NCBI GenBank assembly: GCA_950097015.1
Contig: CATNEN010000025.1
Span: 2,966,001 to 3,030,000 of the forward strand
Length of the DNA stretch: 64,000 nt
Reading direction: 5' to 3'
From: Macrostomum hystrix
Lineage: Eukaryota > Platyhelminthes > Macrostomidae
Part shown: positions 53,717-64,000 of the stretch, piece by piece
Layout: each line of letters begins with the position of its first letter
How positions within the stretch are numbered: the stretch's first letter is position 1
Position numbers and translations under genes: made by a program
Notes under the pieces: generated by a model
What the model was told of the DNA's origin: nothing
Seen by the model: the letters and a program-made list of their open reading frames with translations, nothing else
The model's database searches: none

Positions 53717-56700
53717 TCACAGGGTGAGGATTCTACTCAAATCACAGGGTGAGGATTCTACTCAAATCACAGGGTGAGGATTCTACTCAAATCACAGGGT
53801 GAGGATTCTACTCGAATCACAGGGTGAGGATTCTACTCAAATCACAGGGTGAGGATTCTACTCAAATCACAGGGTGAGGATTCTACTCGAATCACAGGGT
53901 GAGGATTCTACTCTAATCACAGGGTGAGGATTCTACTCAAATCACAGGGTGAGGATTCTACTCAAATCACAGGGTGAGGATTCTACTCAAATCACAGGGT
54001 GAGGATTCTACTCGAATCACAGGGTGAGGATTCTACTCGAATCACAGGGTGAGGATTCTACTCGAATCACAGGGTGAGGATTCTACTCTAATCACAGGGT
54101 GAGGATTCTACTCAAATCACAGGGTGAGGATTCTACTCAAATCACAGGGTGAGGATTCTACTCAAATCACAGGGTAAGGATTCTACTCTAATCACAGGGT
54201 GAGGATTCTACTCAAATCACAGGGTGAGGATTCTACTCAAATCACAGGGTAAGGATTCTACTCTAATCACAGGGTGAGGATTCTACTCAAATCACAGGGT
54301 GAGGATTCTACTCAAATCACAGGGTGAGGATTCTACTCTAATCACAGGGTGAGGATTCTACTCTAATCACAGGGTGAGGATTCTACTCAAATCACAGGGT
54401 GAGGATTCTACTCAAATCACAGGGTGAGGATTCTACTCTAATCACAGGGTGAGGATTCTACTCGAATCACAGGGTGAGGATTCTACTCAAATCACAGGGT
54501 GAGGATTCTACTCAAATCACAGGGTGAGGATTCTACTCGAATCACAGGGTGAGGATTCTACTCTAATCACAGGGTGAGGATTCTACTCAAATCACAGGGT
54601 GAGGATTCTACTCAAATCACAGGGTGAGGATTCTACTCAAATCACAGGGTGAGGATTCTACTCGAATCACAGGGTGAGGATTCTACTCGAATCACAGGGT
54701 GAGGATTCTACTCGAATCACAGGGTGAGGATTCTACTCTAATCACAGGGTGAGGATTCTACTCAAATCACAGGGTGAGGATTCTACTCAAATCACAGGGT
54801 AAGGATTCTACTCTAATCACAGGGTGAGGATTCTACTCAAATCACAGGGTGAGGATTCTACTCAAATCACAGGGTGAGGATTCTACTCTAATCACAGGGT
54901 GAGGATTCTACTCAAATCACAGGGTGAGGATTCTACTCAAATCACAGGGTGAGGATTCTACTCAAATCACAGGGTGAGGATTCTACTCTAATCACAGGGT
55001 GAGGATTCTACTCAAATCACAGGGTGAGGATTCTACTCAAATCACAGGGTGAGGATTCTACTCGAATCACAGGGTGAGGATTCTACTCAAATCACAGGGT
55101 GAGGATTCTACTCAAATCACAGGGTGAGGATTCTACTCAAATCACAGGGTAAGGATTCTACTCTAATCACAGGGTGAGGATTCTACTCAAATCACAGGGT
55201 GAGGATTCTACTCAAATCACAGGGTGAGGATTCTACTCAAATCACAGGGTGAGGATTCTACTCAAATCACAGGGTGAGGATTCTACTCAAATCACAGGGT
55301 GAGGATTCTACTCTAATCACAGGGTGAGGATTCTACTCAAATCACAGGGTGAGGATTCTACTCAAATCACAGGGTGAGGATTCTACTCAAATCACAGGGT
55401 GAGGATTCTACTCTAATCACAGGGTGAGGATTCTACTCTAATCACAGGGTGAGGATTCTACTCAAATCACAGGGTGAGGATTCTACTCAAATCACAGGGT
55501 GAGGATTCTACTCTAATCACAGGGTGAGGATTCTACTCAAATCACAGGGTGAGGATTCTACTCAAATCACAGGGTGAGGATTCTACTCTAATCACAGGGT
55601 GAGGATTCTACTCAAATCACAGGGTGAGGATTCAACTCAAATCACAGGGTGAGGATTCTACTCTAATCACAGGGTGAGGATTCTACTCAAATCACAGGGT
55701 GAGGATTCTACTCAAATCACAGGGTGAGGATTCTACTCGAATCACAGGGTGAGGATTCTACTCAAATCACAGGGTGAGGATTCTACTCTAATCACAGGGT
55801 GAGGATTCTACTCAAATCACAGGGTGAGGATTCTACTCAAATCACAGGGTGAGGATTCTACTCAAATCACAGGGTGAGGATTCTACTCGAATCACAGGGT
55901 GAGGATTCTACTCTAATCACAGGGTGAGGATTCTACTCAAATCACAGGGTGAGGATTCTACTCGAATCACAGGGTGAGGATTCTACTCAAATCACAGGGT
56001 GAGGATTCTACTCTAATCACAGGGTGAGGATTCTACTCAAATCACAGGGTGAGGATTCTACTCAAATCACAGGGTGAGGATTCTACTCAAATCACAGGGT
56101 GAGGATTCTACTCTAATCACAGGGTGAGGATTCTACTCAAATCACAGGGTGAGGATTCTACTCTAATCACAGGGTGAGGATTCTACTCAAATCACAGGGT
56201 GAGGATTCTACTCGAATCACAGGGTGAGGATTCTACTCAAATCACAGGGTGAGGATTCTACTCAAATCACAGGGTGAGGATTCTACTCAAATCACAGGGT
56301 GAGGATTCTACTCAAATCACAGGGTGAGGATTCTACTCAAATCACAGGGTGAGGATTCTACTCGAATCACAGGGTGAGGATTCTACTCGAATCACAGGGT
56401 GAGGATTCTACTCTAATCACAGGGTGAGGATTCTACTCTAATCACAGGGTGAGGATTCTACTCAAATCACAGGGTGAGGATTCTACTCAAATCACAGGGT
56501 GAGGATTCTACTCAAATCACAGGGTGAGGATTCTACTCAAATCACAGGGTGAGGATTCTACTCAAATCACAGGGTGAGGATTCTACTCAAATCACAGGGT
56601 GAGGATTCTACTCAAATCACAGGGTGAGGATTCTACTCAAATCACAGGGTGAGGATTCTACTCAAATCACAGGGTGAGGATTCTACTCTAATCACAGGGT

Positions 56701-58970
56701 GAGGATTCTACTCAAATCACAGGGTGAGGATTCTACTCAAATCACAGGGTGAGGATTCTACTCTAATCACAGGGTGAGGATTCTACTCAAATCACAGGGT
56801 GAGGATTCTACTCAAATCACAGGGTGAGGATTCTACTCGAATCACAGGGTGAGGATTCTACTCTAATCACAGGGTGAGGATTCTACTCAAATCACAGGGT
56901 GAGGATTCTACTCAGATCACAGGGTGAGGATTCTACTCTAATCACAGGGTGAGGATTCTACTCAAATCACAGGGTGAGGATTCTACTCAAATCACAGGGT
57001 GAGGATTCTACTCAAATCACAGGGTGAGGATTCTACTCAAATCACAGGGTGAGGATTCTACTCTAATCACAGGGTGAGGATTCTACTCGAATCACAGGGT
57101 GAGGATTCTACTCTAATCACAGGGTGAGGATTCTACTCAAATCACAGGGTGAGGATTCTACTCTAATCACAGGGTGAGGATTCTACTCTAATCACAGGGT
57201 GAGGATTCTACTCAAATCACAGGGTGAGGATTCTACTCAAATCACAGGGTGAGGATTCTACTCTAATCACAGGGTGAGGATTCTACTCAAATCACAGGGT
57301 GAGGATTCTACTCTAATCACAGGGTGAGGATTCTACTCAAATCACAGGGTGAGGATTCTACTCTAATCACAGGGTGAGGATTCTACTCTAATCACAGGGT
57401 GAGGATTCTACTCGAATCACAGGGTGAGGATTCTACTCAAATCACAGGGTGAGGATTCTACTCAAATCACAGGGTGAGGATTCTACTCGAAATCACAGGG
57501 TGAGGATTCTACTCTAATCACAGGGTGAGGATTCTACTCAAATCACAGGGTGAGGATTCTACTCTAATCACAGGGTGAGGATTCTACTCGAATCACAGGG
57601 TGAGGATTCTACTCGAATCACAGGGTGATGATTCTACTCGAATCACAGGGTGAGGATTCTACTCAAATCACAGGGTGAGGATTCTACTCAAATCACAGGG
57701 TGAGGATTCTACTCAAATCACAGGGTGAGGATTCTACTCAAATCACAGGGTGAGGATTCTACTCAAATCACAGGGTGATGATTCTACTCAAATCACAGGG
57801 TGAGGATTCTACTCTAATCACAGGGTGAGGATTCTACTCTAATCACAGGGTGAGGATTCTACTCAAATCACAGGGTGAGGATTCTACTCAAATCACAGGG
57901 TGAGGATTCTACTCGAATCACAGGGTGAGGATTCTACTCAAATCACAGGGTGAGGATTCTACTCAAATCACAGGGTGAGGATTCTACTCAAATCACAGGG
58001 TGAGGATTCTACTCAAATCACAGGGTGAGGATTCTACTCAAATCACAGGGTGAGGATTCTACTCAAATCACAGGGTGAGGATTCTACTCAAATCACAGGG
58101 TGAGGATTCTACTCTAATCACAGGGTGAGGATTCTACTCAAATCACAGGGTGAGGATTCTACTCTAATCACAGGGTGAGGATTCTACTCTAATCACAGGG
58201 TGAGGATTCTACTCTAATCACAGGGTGAGGATTCTACTCAAATCACAGGGTGAGGATTCTACTCAAATCACAGGGTGAGGATTCTACTCTAATCACAGGG
58301 TGAGGATTCTACTCAAATCACAGGGTGAGGATTCTACTCAAATCACAGGGTGAGGATTCTACTCAAATCACAGGGTGAGGATTCTACTCTAATCACAGGG
58401 TGAGGATTCTACTCGAATCACAGGGTGAGGATTCTACTCTAATCACAGGGTGAGGATTCTACTCAAATCACAGGGTGAGGATTCTACTCTAATCACAGGG
58501 TGATGATTCTACTCGAATCACAGGGTGATGATTCTACTCAAATCACAGGGTGAGGATTCTACTCAAATCACAGGGTGAGGATTCTACTCAAATCACAGGG
58601 TGAGGATTCTACTCTAATCACAGGGTGAGGATTCTACTCAAATCACAGGGTGAGGATTCTACTCAAATCACAGGGTGAGGATTCTACTCAAATCACAGGG
58701 TGAGGATTCTACTCTAATCACAGGGTGAGGATTCTACTCAAATCACAGGGTGAGGATTCTACTCAGATCACAGGGTGAGGATTCTACTCTAATCACAGGG
58801 TGAGGATTCTACTCAAATCACAGGGTGAGGATTCTACTCAAATCACAGGGTGAGGATTCTACTCAAATCACAGGGTGAGGATTCTACTCGAATCACAGGG
58901 TGAGGATTCTACTCAAATCACAGGGTGAGGATTCTACTCAAATCACAGGGTGAGGATTCTACTCTAATCA
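53717..58970. repeat. 25 bp satellite with one polymorphic position
   Basis: About 210 units of GAGGATTCTACTC, then A, G or T, then AATCACAGGGT. Unit length is invariant except for one extra A at about 57490. Nearly all variation falls on the single A/G/T position; rare changes are GTAAGG (about six units) and GATGATT (about four). A run of variants G,T,A,A,A,G,G,G,T,A,A at about 53888 recurs 650 bp later (26 units). Confidence 0.98.
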
Positions 58971-59504
58971 CATGATGAAGATCAGGGAAGAGAGAAAGCA
59001 ATCTCTAAGTGTAACGCCGGTCGTGTTTTGAATAGATTTTAAGAAGTCACGTGATTCAAACTGGGGTTGAGGAGACAGGATTTCAGTCGCCCTGTCTTGC
59101 TCGCTCTCGTCCGTCAGTTTGGACACATTTTTCTCAAGAAGCAGCACCTGGCAACCAACTACCCTCTCTTTCTCTTCCTCTCTTGCCTGACATTGTGTGC
59201 AACCTGTCCGCCCATTCTCCCACCTTAGCTTCCCTCCCCAATCATCTTCCCATATTTTTCCTTTCCCATCCTTCGGCGAGGGCTGTACTAATACAGAGCG
59301 GATCAGGGACTAACGGAGCCTGTAGGTGGGACGGCAGCGGGAAGAGGGGAAGAGAGTGCAGAATAGTTATTTTGAGGAGTAACTATTAGCTCAGACTGTA
59401 TGCGGTATTTATGCCCCGCACCAGATCCCAGATCCCAGATTCTAGAATCTTCTCCCCAACTCTAGCCCGCCCAGCAACTATTCAAAGTGTTTGTCTGTCA
59501 TCAG
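58971..59504. other. unique DNA right of the 25 bp satellite
   Basis: Contains CT-rich stretches and an open frame at 59051-59389 without family resemblance or good coding character. Confidence 0.4.
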
Positions 59505-59629
59505 AGTTGCACCGACTGTTGTGAGGAACGAACCCCGGCGAGGCCATGCCGCTGAAAGGCCAGAAAGCCTAGAATTAGCAGAACAAAGTAGAATGGTTGT
59601 GAAGCTGCACAGTCACCATGTACTTCACG
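59505..59629 (+). CDS. candidate exon, unrecognised gene
   Basis: Acceptor TGTCATCAG ends at 59504; donor GTAAAT starts at 59630. Encodes VAPTVVRNEPRRGHAAERPE and SLELAEQSRMVVKLHSHHV. It ends in phase 1, which fits the start of the exon at 60272. No domain recognised. Confidence 0.35.
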
Positions 59630-59792
59630 GTAAATCTGAATCGAATCGCAATTGTAATCCTCTGAAGCTATATTTTACGCCACACATGCCAAGTCAAGTG
59701 CTCCCAGAACCATTTAGCCAAATATAACAAAAATTTATTAAACTCAAATAGTTAAAGTAACGGCATAACGAAATAACGTTTTAAAAGTAACG

Positions 59793-60124
59793 AATAATAA
59801 TAATTGCAGGAGGCTGTGGGCACTGGCCATCATTTGGTGACACCAGACCTGCAGCCAGCGAGAAGGCAGTTCTGCCCATTTCGCTAGCTCCGAAGCACAC
59901 ACTCACACAGGTGTGTACATCTGCCCTGACTTTCTCATCGTCAGGCAGTGAACACTTTCACTGCGCCTTTGAGGTTGGCCATCAAGGGCGTAAATTGCAC
60001 GACAAGCCCTTAAGCCTTCTTTCCGCGGCGTCGACACAAATGAATGTGGCCTCGCCGTGGAATCGAGCTCGGGACGTTGGTGCGATAGGCAAACGCGTTT
60101 AGACCGGACTGCCACTCACCCCCC
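59793..60124 (-). mobile_element. tRNA-derived SINE, family B, copy 2 (most complete)
   Basis: Minus orientation. The head GGGGGGTGAGTGGCAGTCCG includes an A-box-like stretch; GAGCTCGATTCC is a near B box. The body matches copy 1 through GCAATTTACGCCCTTGA and GGCAGATGTACACACCTGTG. The 3' tail is AATTATTATTATT. Total 332 bp. No certain target-site duplication. Confidence 0.82.
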
Positions 60125-60271
60125 AACATATTACCTAAATTACCTAAATATAATAAGAAGCTATAACGTGTATTAATAGACATAAAGCAACGATTTAAAA
60201 TTCGATTTCTAATAAAAGAACATGTGATTTCTGATCAAAAGCTAGCTGCTTCTCACTTGTCATTTACCCAG

Positions 60272-60409
60272 CCATACCAGAGGAGACCGCCATCGACTGC
60301 TGCATGGCGGACTCCGACTGCAGCCACAGGCACGGCTGCTCCAGTCTGCTGCGCTCCTCGGCCGGAAAGTCATCGACAACTTCCTCGGCCGGCTGCGATC
60401 GGACACTCG
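60272..60409 (+). CDS. candidate cysteine-rich exon, unrecognised gene
   Basis: Acceptor TTTACCCAG ends at 60271; donor GTGAGT starts at 60410. Reads IPEETAIDCCMADSDCSHRH then GCSSLLRSSAGKSSTTSS and AGCDRTL. Five to six clustered cysteines suggest an extracellular module. Joined to 59505-59629 the junction codon is GCC (Ala). This is the strongest exon-like unit in the right 12 kb. Confidence 0.48.
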
Positions 60410-60424
60410 GTGAGTTCTGCTCTA

Positions 60425-60600
60425 TATATGTCTATAGACATCATCATTCAAATGTCTGTGGACATTTTTATTCTAGTTTCTGTGGACATCATCAGTCAAG
60501 TGTCTTTGGACATCATCATTGAAGTGTCTCTTGATATTCCAATTCAAGTGTTCAGATAAAAATCTTAAAGTAATTCTTGACATCCTGCTCAAGAGTCTTT
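60425..60600. repeat. degenerate 24 bp repeat
   Basis: About six diverged units around GGACATCATCATTCAAGTGT plus CTTT. Much older than the other arrays judging by divergence. Confidence 0.75.
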
Positions 60601-60809
60601 AGATATCCCATTGTGAGTATCTCCAGATATCATATTTATGGGTCTCAAGATATCCCAGTCAGAGTTTTAGACCTTTCTAAATATACAATTATAATTTCCG
60701 ATTGATGTCCATTACTGAACTAGACTAAAATCCCTAGATCTCTAGATGCCAGAATGTGAACACTGGAGCTATTATGCCTTGCGGTATTCCCCCTTAGTTT
60801 TTAATTCAA

Positions 60810-61140
60810 TTTCTCATTCTCCAACATTAATCTGATATAGTTTGGCATATCGATAAGGAAGTCCGAAATCAGTCAATAACCGTTGCGCAATATCCCATAT
60901 CCCATTAACTGCGCTGGAGAACAACTTTTCATTCCCAAACGAGTTGAACATGAGACCACTCGTGAGCATATCGTTAAGGCGCGCTACTCTTAATTTGGTA
61001 CTTGAGTTATGAGGCCGTTCCGTGAGCTGCTCAGTTACAGCGGCAGCACACTTCCGCAATATGAGCTTATTTATTTGGGGTGGCTGGCCCAGCCGCCTAG
61101 GGAGCCAAGGAGAGAATCGAACCGACGACACAGGGCCGGA
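60810..61140 (-). mobile_element. probable SINE fragment with B box
   Basis: On the minus strand TCGTCGGTTCGATTCTC is a perfect B-box match near 61115. The A-box side is replaced by the 16 bp array. The following body is open as a 105-codon frame starting MSSVRFSPWLP, but it has no family resemblance and begins inside the tRNA-like part, so I treat it as element sequence. Confidence 0.4.
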
Positions 61141-61144
61141 TAGA

Positions 61145-61408
61145 GGAGAGAATAGAGGAGAGCGATGAGACAGGGGACAAAAGAGACAGGGGAGAGATGA
61201 GACAGGGGAGAGATGAGACAGGGGAGAGATGAGACAGGGGAGAGATGAGACAGGGGAGAGATGAGACAGGGGAGAGATGAGACAGGGGAGAGATGAGACA
61301 GGGGAGAGATGAGACAGGGGAGAGATGAGACAGGGGAGAGATGAGACAGGGGAGAGATGAGACAGGGGAGAGATGAGACAGGGGAGAGATGAGACAGGGG
61401 AGAGATGA
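61145..61408. repeat. 16 bp minisatellite
   Basis: About 15 exact copies of GAGACAGGGGAGAGAT, slightly diverged at the left. High identity indicates recent expansion. Confidence 0.97.
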
Positions 61409-61696
61409 GAATATATTTTGTTAGTGAGTCACTGACTCACACTTCTCACTAGAGCTTGTGCTAATCTTACATTGAAAGCATTTAGTTGAGAAATGAAAAC
61501 TTTGATAGAATGGAAGCAGTTTGATTCAGTAAAGTGCAACATTCTGTTTACTGTAACACATGGAGCTGTCAGTCCAGTCCACACTGCTATGGGTGGGTCG
61601 GGGGGTAGCAGGGAAGGGACTTTGAGTTAGTCATGATTATAGTGAGTATGGTCTATTTCTCCCCCCTGTCTGGCGCCACCAAAAACTATTGATCAG

Positions 61697-61791
61697 CTTC
61701 CCATTGTGCCGTGGTCCTGGCCGTTTAGAGCATGCTTGTGAAAAGTACCCCGCCGAGAATACAGAAGGGCAGCAATGCCAACCAAAAAACG
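61697..61791 (+). CDS. candidate cysteine-containing exon
   Basis: Acceptor TTGATCAG ends at 61696; donor GTGAGT starts at 61792. One frame reads FPLCRGPGRLEHACEKYPAE then NTEGQQCQPKN. That frame does not fit the phase left by 60272-60409. Reading in the fitting phase gives ASHCAVVLAV and a stop. So either an exon between is missing or this belongs elsewhere. Confidence 0.3.
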
Positions 61792-62106
61792 GTGAGTTGC
61801 CACCAACTCTAAGCCTTCCAGTTCTCACCTTCTTGCTTGCCCAAGTCCCTATTATTATTAGCGCTGCCTCCCCGCTCCCAGAGGCATGAGTCAGCTCAAA
61901 AAGAATCCCTCCTGTCCCCTTGGACTCTCCGACTCTCTCTTTTTCATTTTTCTCCCACTTTGCTGAAACTGCTGCCAGCTACTCAAAACTGCATACCTGG
62001 ACATATTTGGCAGCTGTCACTCAACCTCACTCTTTAAGTGCTTTAAGTGCTAAATCTACAGCTGGGTGCCAAATCTAGCGACTAATTAGGCCGAAAATTT
62101 TTCGGC

Positions 62107-62108
<2 letters not shown>

Positions 62109-62205
<97 letters not shown>
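62109..62205. repeat. (GATA)n microsatellite
   Basis: 24 uninterrupted tetranucleotide copies. Confidence 0.98.
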
Positions 62206-62339
62206 TGTAGAATCACTAGTGTAGATTTTATGAGCAATAAAATAGCAAATAATTACTATTTCCCCTCTAGGAGGAATAGGAGGACTCAAACGAAAGCGAA
62301 AGCAAATTTGATTCACAGGTAAATTAATTTGCCTGATTA

Positions 62340-62665
62340 ATCCCAAATCCAAAATCTTACACCTGAGAATCCCAAATCTTACACCTGAGAATCCCAAATC
62401 TTACACCTGAGAATCCCAAATCTTACACCTGAGAATCCCAAATCTTACACCTGAGAATCCCAAATCTTACACCTGAGAATCCCAAATCTTACACCTGAGA
62501 ATCCCAAATCTTATACCTGAGAATCCCAAATCTAACACCTGAGAATCCCAAATCTAACACCTGAGAATCCCAAATCTTACACCTGAGAATCCCAAATCTA
62601 ACACCTGAGAATCCCAAATCTAACACCTGAGAATCCCAAATCTTATACCTGAGAATCCCAAATCC
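62340..62665. repeat. 22 bp minisatellite
   Basis: About 15 copies of CCCAAATCTTACACCTGAGA plus AT; CTTAC/CTAAC/CTTAT variants. Confidence 0.96.
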
Positions 62666-63224
62666 ACACTAAAAATCTTCCAATGCATAGAAATCCCAGA
62701 ATCTCGTCTATCCTCATTAGGCGTCCTCATTAAGTGTCTCACGGAGGGAAGCACCGGCAGGGGGAGGGGCGGAGCTGGGCGAGTCACGGATCAGAGGACT
62801 AATTGGGGAACCTGCGGGGGTAGCGAGCCGTGCGGCAGGGAAGGCAGGCAGGCTGTGGCAAAGTTGAGGCTTCCCCAGCGAAACCCAAGCTTATCTCGTT
62901 CCGCTCCCATTAACTCTAGCCCCTGCTCAAATCCCAGCATTTTAATCCCTAAATTTCGAAGCTCGAGGCTACTAAAGGTTAACCAGAGGGACTCTGGGGG
63001 ATCTGAACTACGGCCACAGGGTTGAGGAACAGGAAGCACCGCCCATCTTTCCTACGTTCATCTCTGCCCGGCCTTCCTAAATCCGTGCAATTTTCTCTAC
63101 TGGAATGGAACTTAACAGCTGGCGAGTTTTGGGGGGGGGCGATGAAGATTAAAAAGAGTCTGATAGACAGTGAGTCTGTGTGCTCTAGTTCCCTTTCATA
63201 TTTTGAAGTTCCCTCACCTCGCTG
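62666..63224. other. unique DNA near the right edge
   Basis: Open frames at 62791-63039 (-) and 63022-63225 (+) lack coding character. Nothing recognised. Confidence 0.4.
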
Positions 63225-64000
63225 AGATCTGTCCCTTCATCTCTCTGAGATCTGTCCCTTCATCTCTCTGAGATCTGTCCCTTCATCTCGCTGAGATCTG
63301 TCCCTTCATCTCTCTGAGATCTGTCCCTTCATCTCTCTGAGATCTGTCCCTTCATCTCTCTGAGATCTGTCCCTTCATCTCCCTGAGATCTGTCCCTTCA
63401 TCTCACTGAGATCTGTCCCTTCATCTACCTGAGATCTCCCTGAGATCTGTCCCTTTTATCTCACTGAGATCTGTCCCTTTATCTCACTGAGATCTGTCCC
63501 TTTTATCTCACTGAGATCTGTCCCTTTATCTCACTGAGATCTGTCCCTTCATCTCCCTAAGATCTGTCCCTTCATCTCACTGAGATCGGTCCCTTCATCT
63601 ACATGAGATCTCCCTGAGATCTGTCCCTTCATCTACCTGAGATCTGTCCCTTCATCTCCCTGATATCTGTCCCTTCATCGCCCTGAGATCTGTCTCTTCA
63701 TCTCGCTGAGATCTGTCCCTTCATCTCCCTGATATCTGTCCCTTCATCGCCCTGAGATCTGTCTCTTCATCTCGCTGAGATCTGTCCCTTCATCTCTCTG
63801 AGATCTGTCCCTTCATCTCGCTGAGATCTGTCCCTTCATCTCTCTGAGATCTGTCCCTTCATCTCTCTGAGATCTGTCCCTTCATCTCGCTGAGATCTGT
63901 CCCTTCATCTCCCTGAGATCTGTCCCTTCATCGCCCTGAGATCTGTCCCTTCATCTCCCTGATATCTGTCCCTTCATCGCCCTGAGATCTGTCTCTTCAT
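63225..64000. repeat. 23 bp satellite, truncated by right window edge
   Basis: About 33 copies of CTGAGATCTGTCCCTTCATC plus TCT. Blocks recur, such as the unit pair CCTGATATCTG and TCGCCCTGAGATC at about 63660, 63730 and 63960. Confidence 0.97.

Noticed and set aside
59051-59389. 112-codon plus frame
   Set aside because: Low coding character, CT-rich composition, no recognisable motif.

Overview
The window looks like nuclear DNA of a bilaterian animal. It holds spliced genes with GT-AG introns (shortest confident ones 76-82 bp), tRNA-derived SINEs, and three genes of animal families: a two-finger GATA transcription factor, a Rhesus-type ammonium channel and a LEM-domain inner nuclear membrane protein. 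The species cannot be fixed from sequence alone. About 60% of the window is tandem repeat, mostly minisatellites with 15-64 bp units, and nearly every large intron has its own family.

Layout, left to right. 1-10160: a 22/23 bp satellite cut by the left edge. 10161-12171: old transposon-like sequence interrupted by a SINE with an 11 bp target-site duplication, then a GA-rich stretch rich in WGATAR motifs. 12172-26482 (+): GATA factor gene in four exons; its 12.5 kb first intron is filled by three satellite arrays plus a SINE. 26483-28108: shared 3' side of two convergent genes, with a decayed second copy of the GATA gene's last 100 bp. 28109-36373 (-): Rh ammonium channel in seven exons; intron 1 is 4.5 kb of a 15/30 bp repeat. 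36374-40549: upstream DNA and two more arrays. 40550-45359 (-): MAN1/LEM2-type gene in five exons. 45360-53716: little recognisable coding sequence, one small cysteine-rich candidate exon, and long arrays (31 bp, CTGA, 16 bp, polypurine). 53717-58970: a very uniform 25 bp satellite. 58971-64000: candidate plus-strand exons of an unrecognised cysteine-containing gene, two SINEs, and short arrays including one cut by the right edge.

Exon models were joined by hand from splice signals, reading phase and remembered family motifs; no alignment was run. All phases agree in the three main genes. The least certain parts are the GATA start, the last LEM exon, and the candidate exons right of 48 kb. 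There is no sign that the genes act together: one is a nuclear regulator, one a membrane transporter, one a nuclear-envelope protein. The striking feature is the satellite landscape, which expands introns while leaving exons and splice sites intact.
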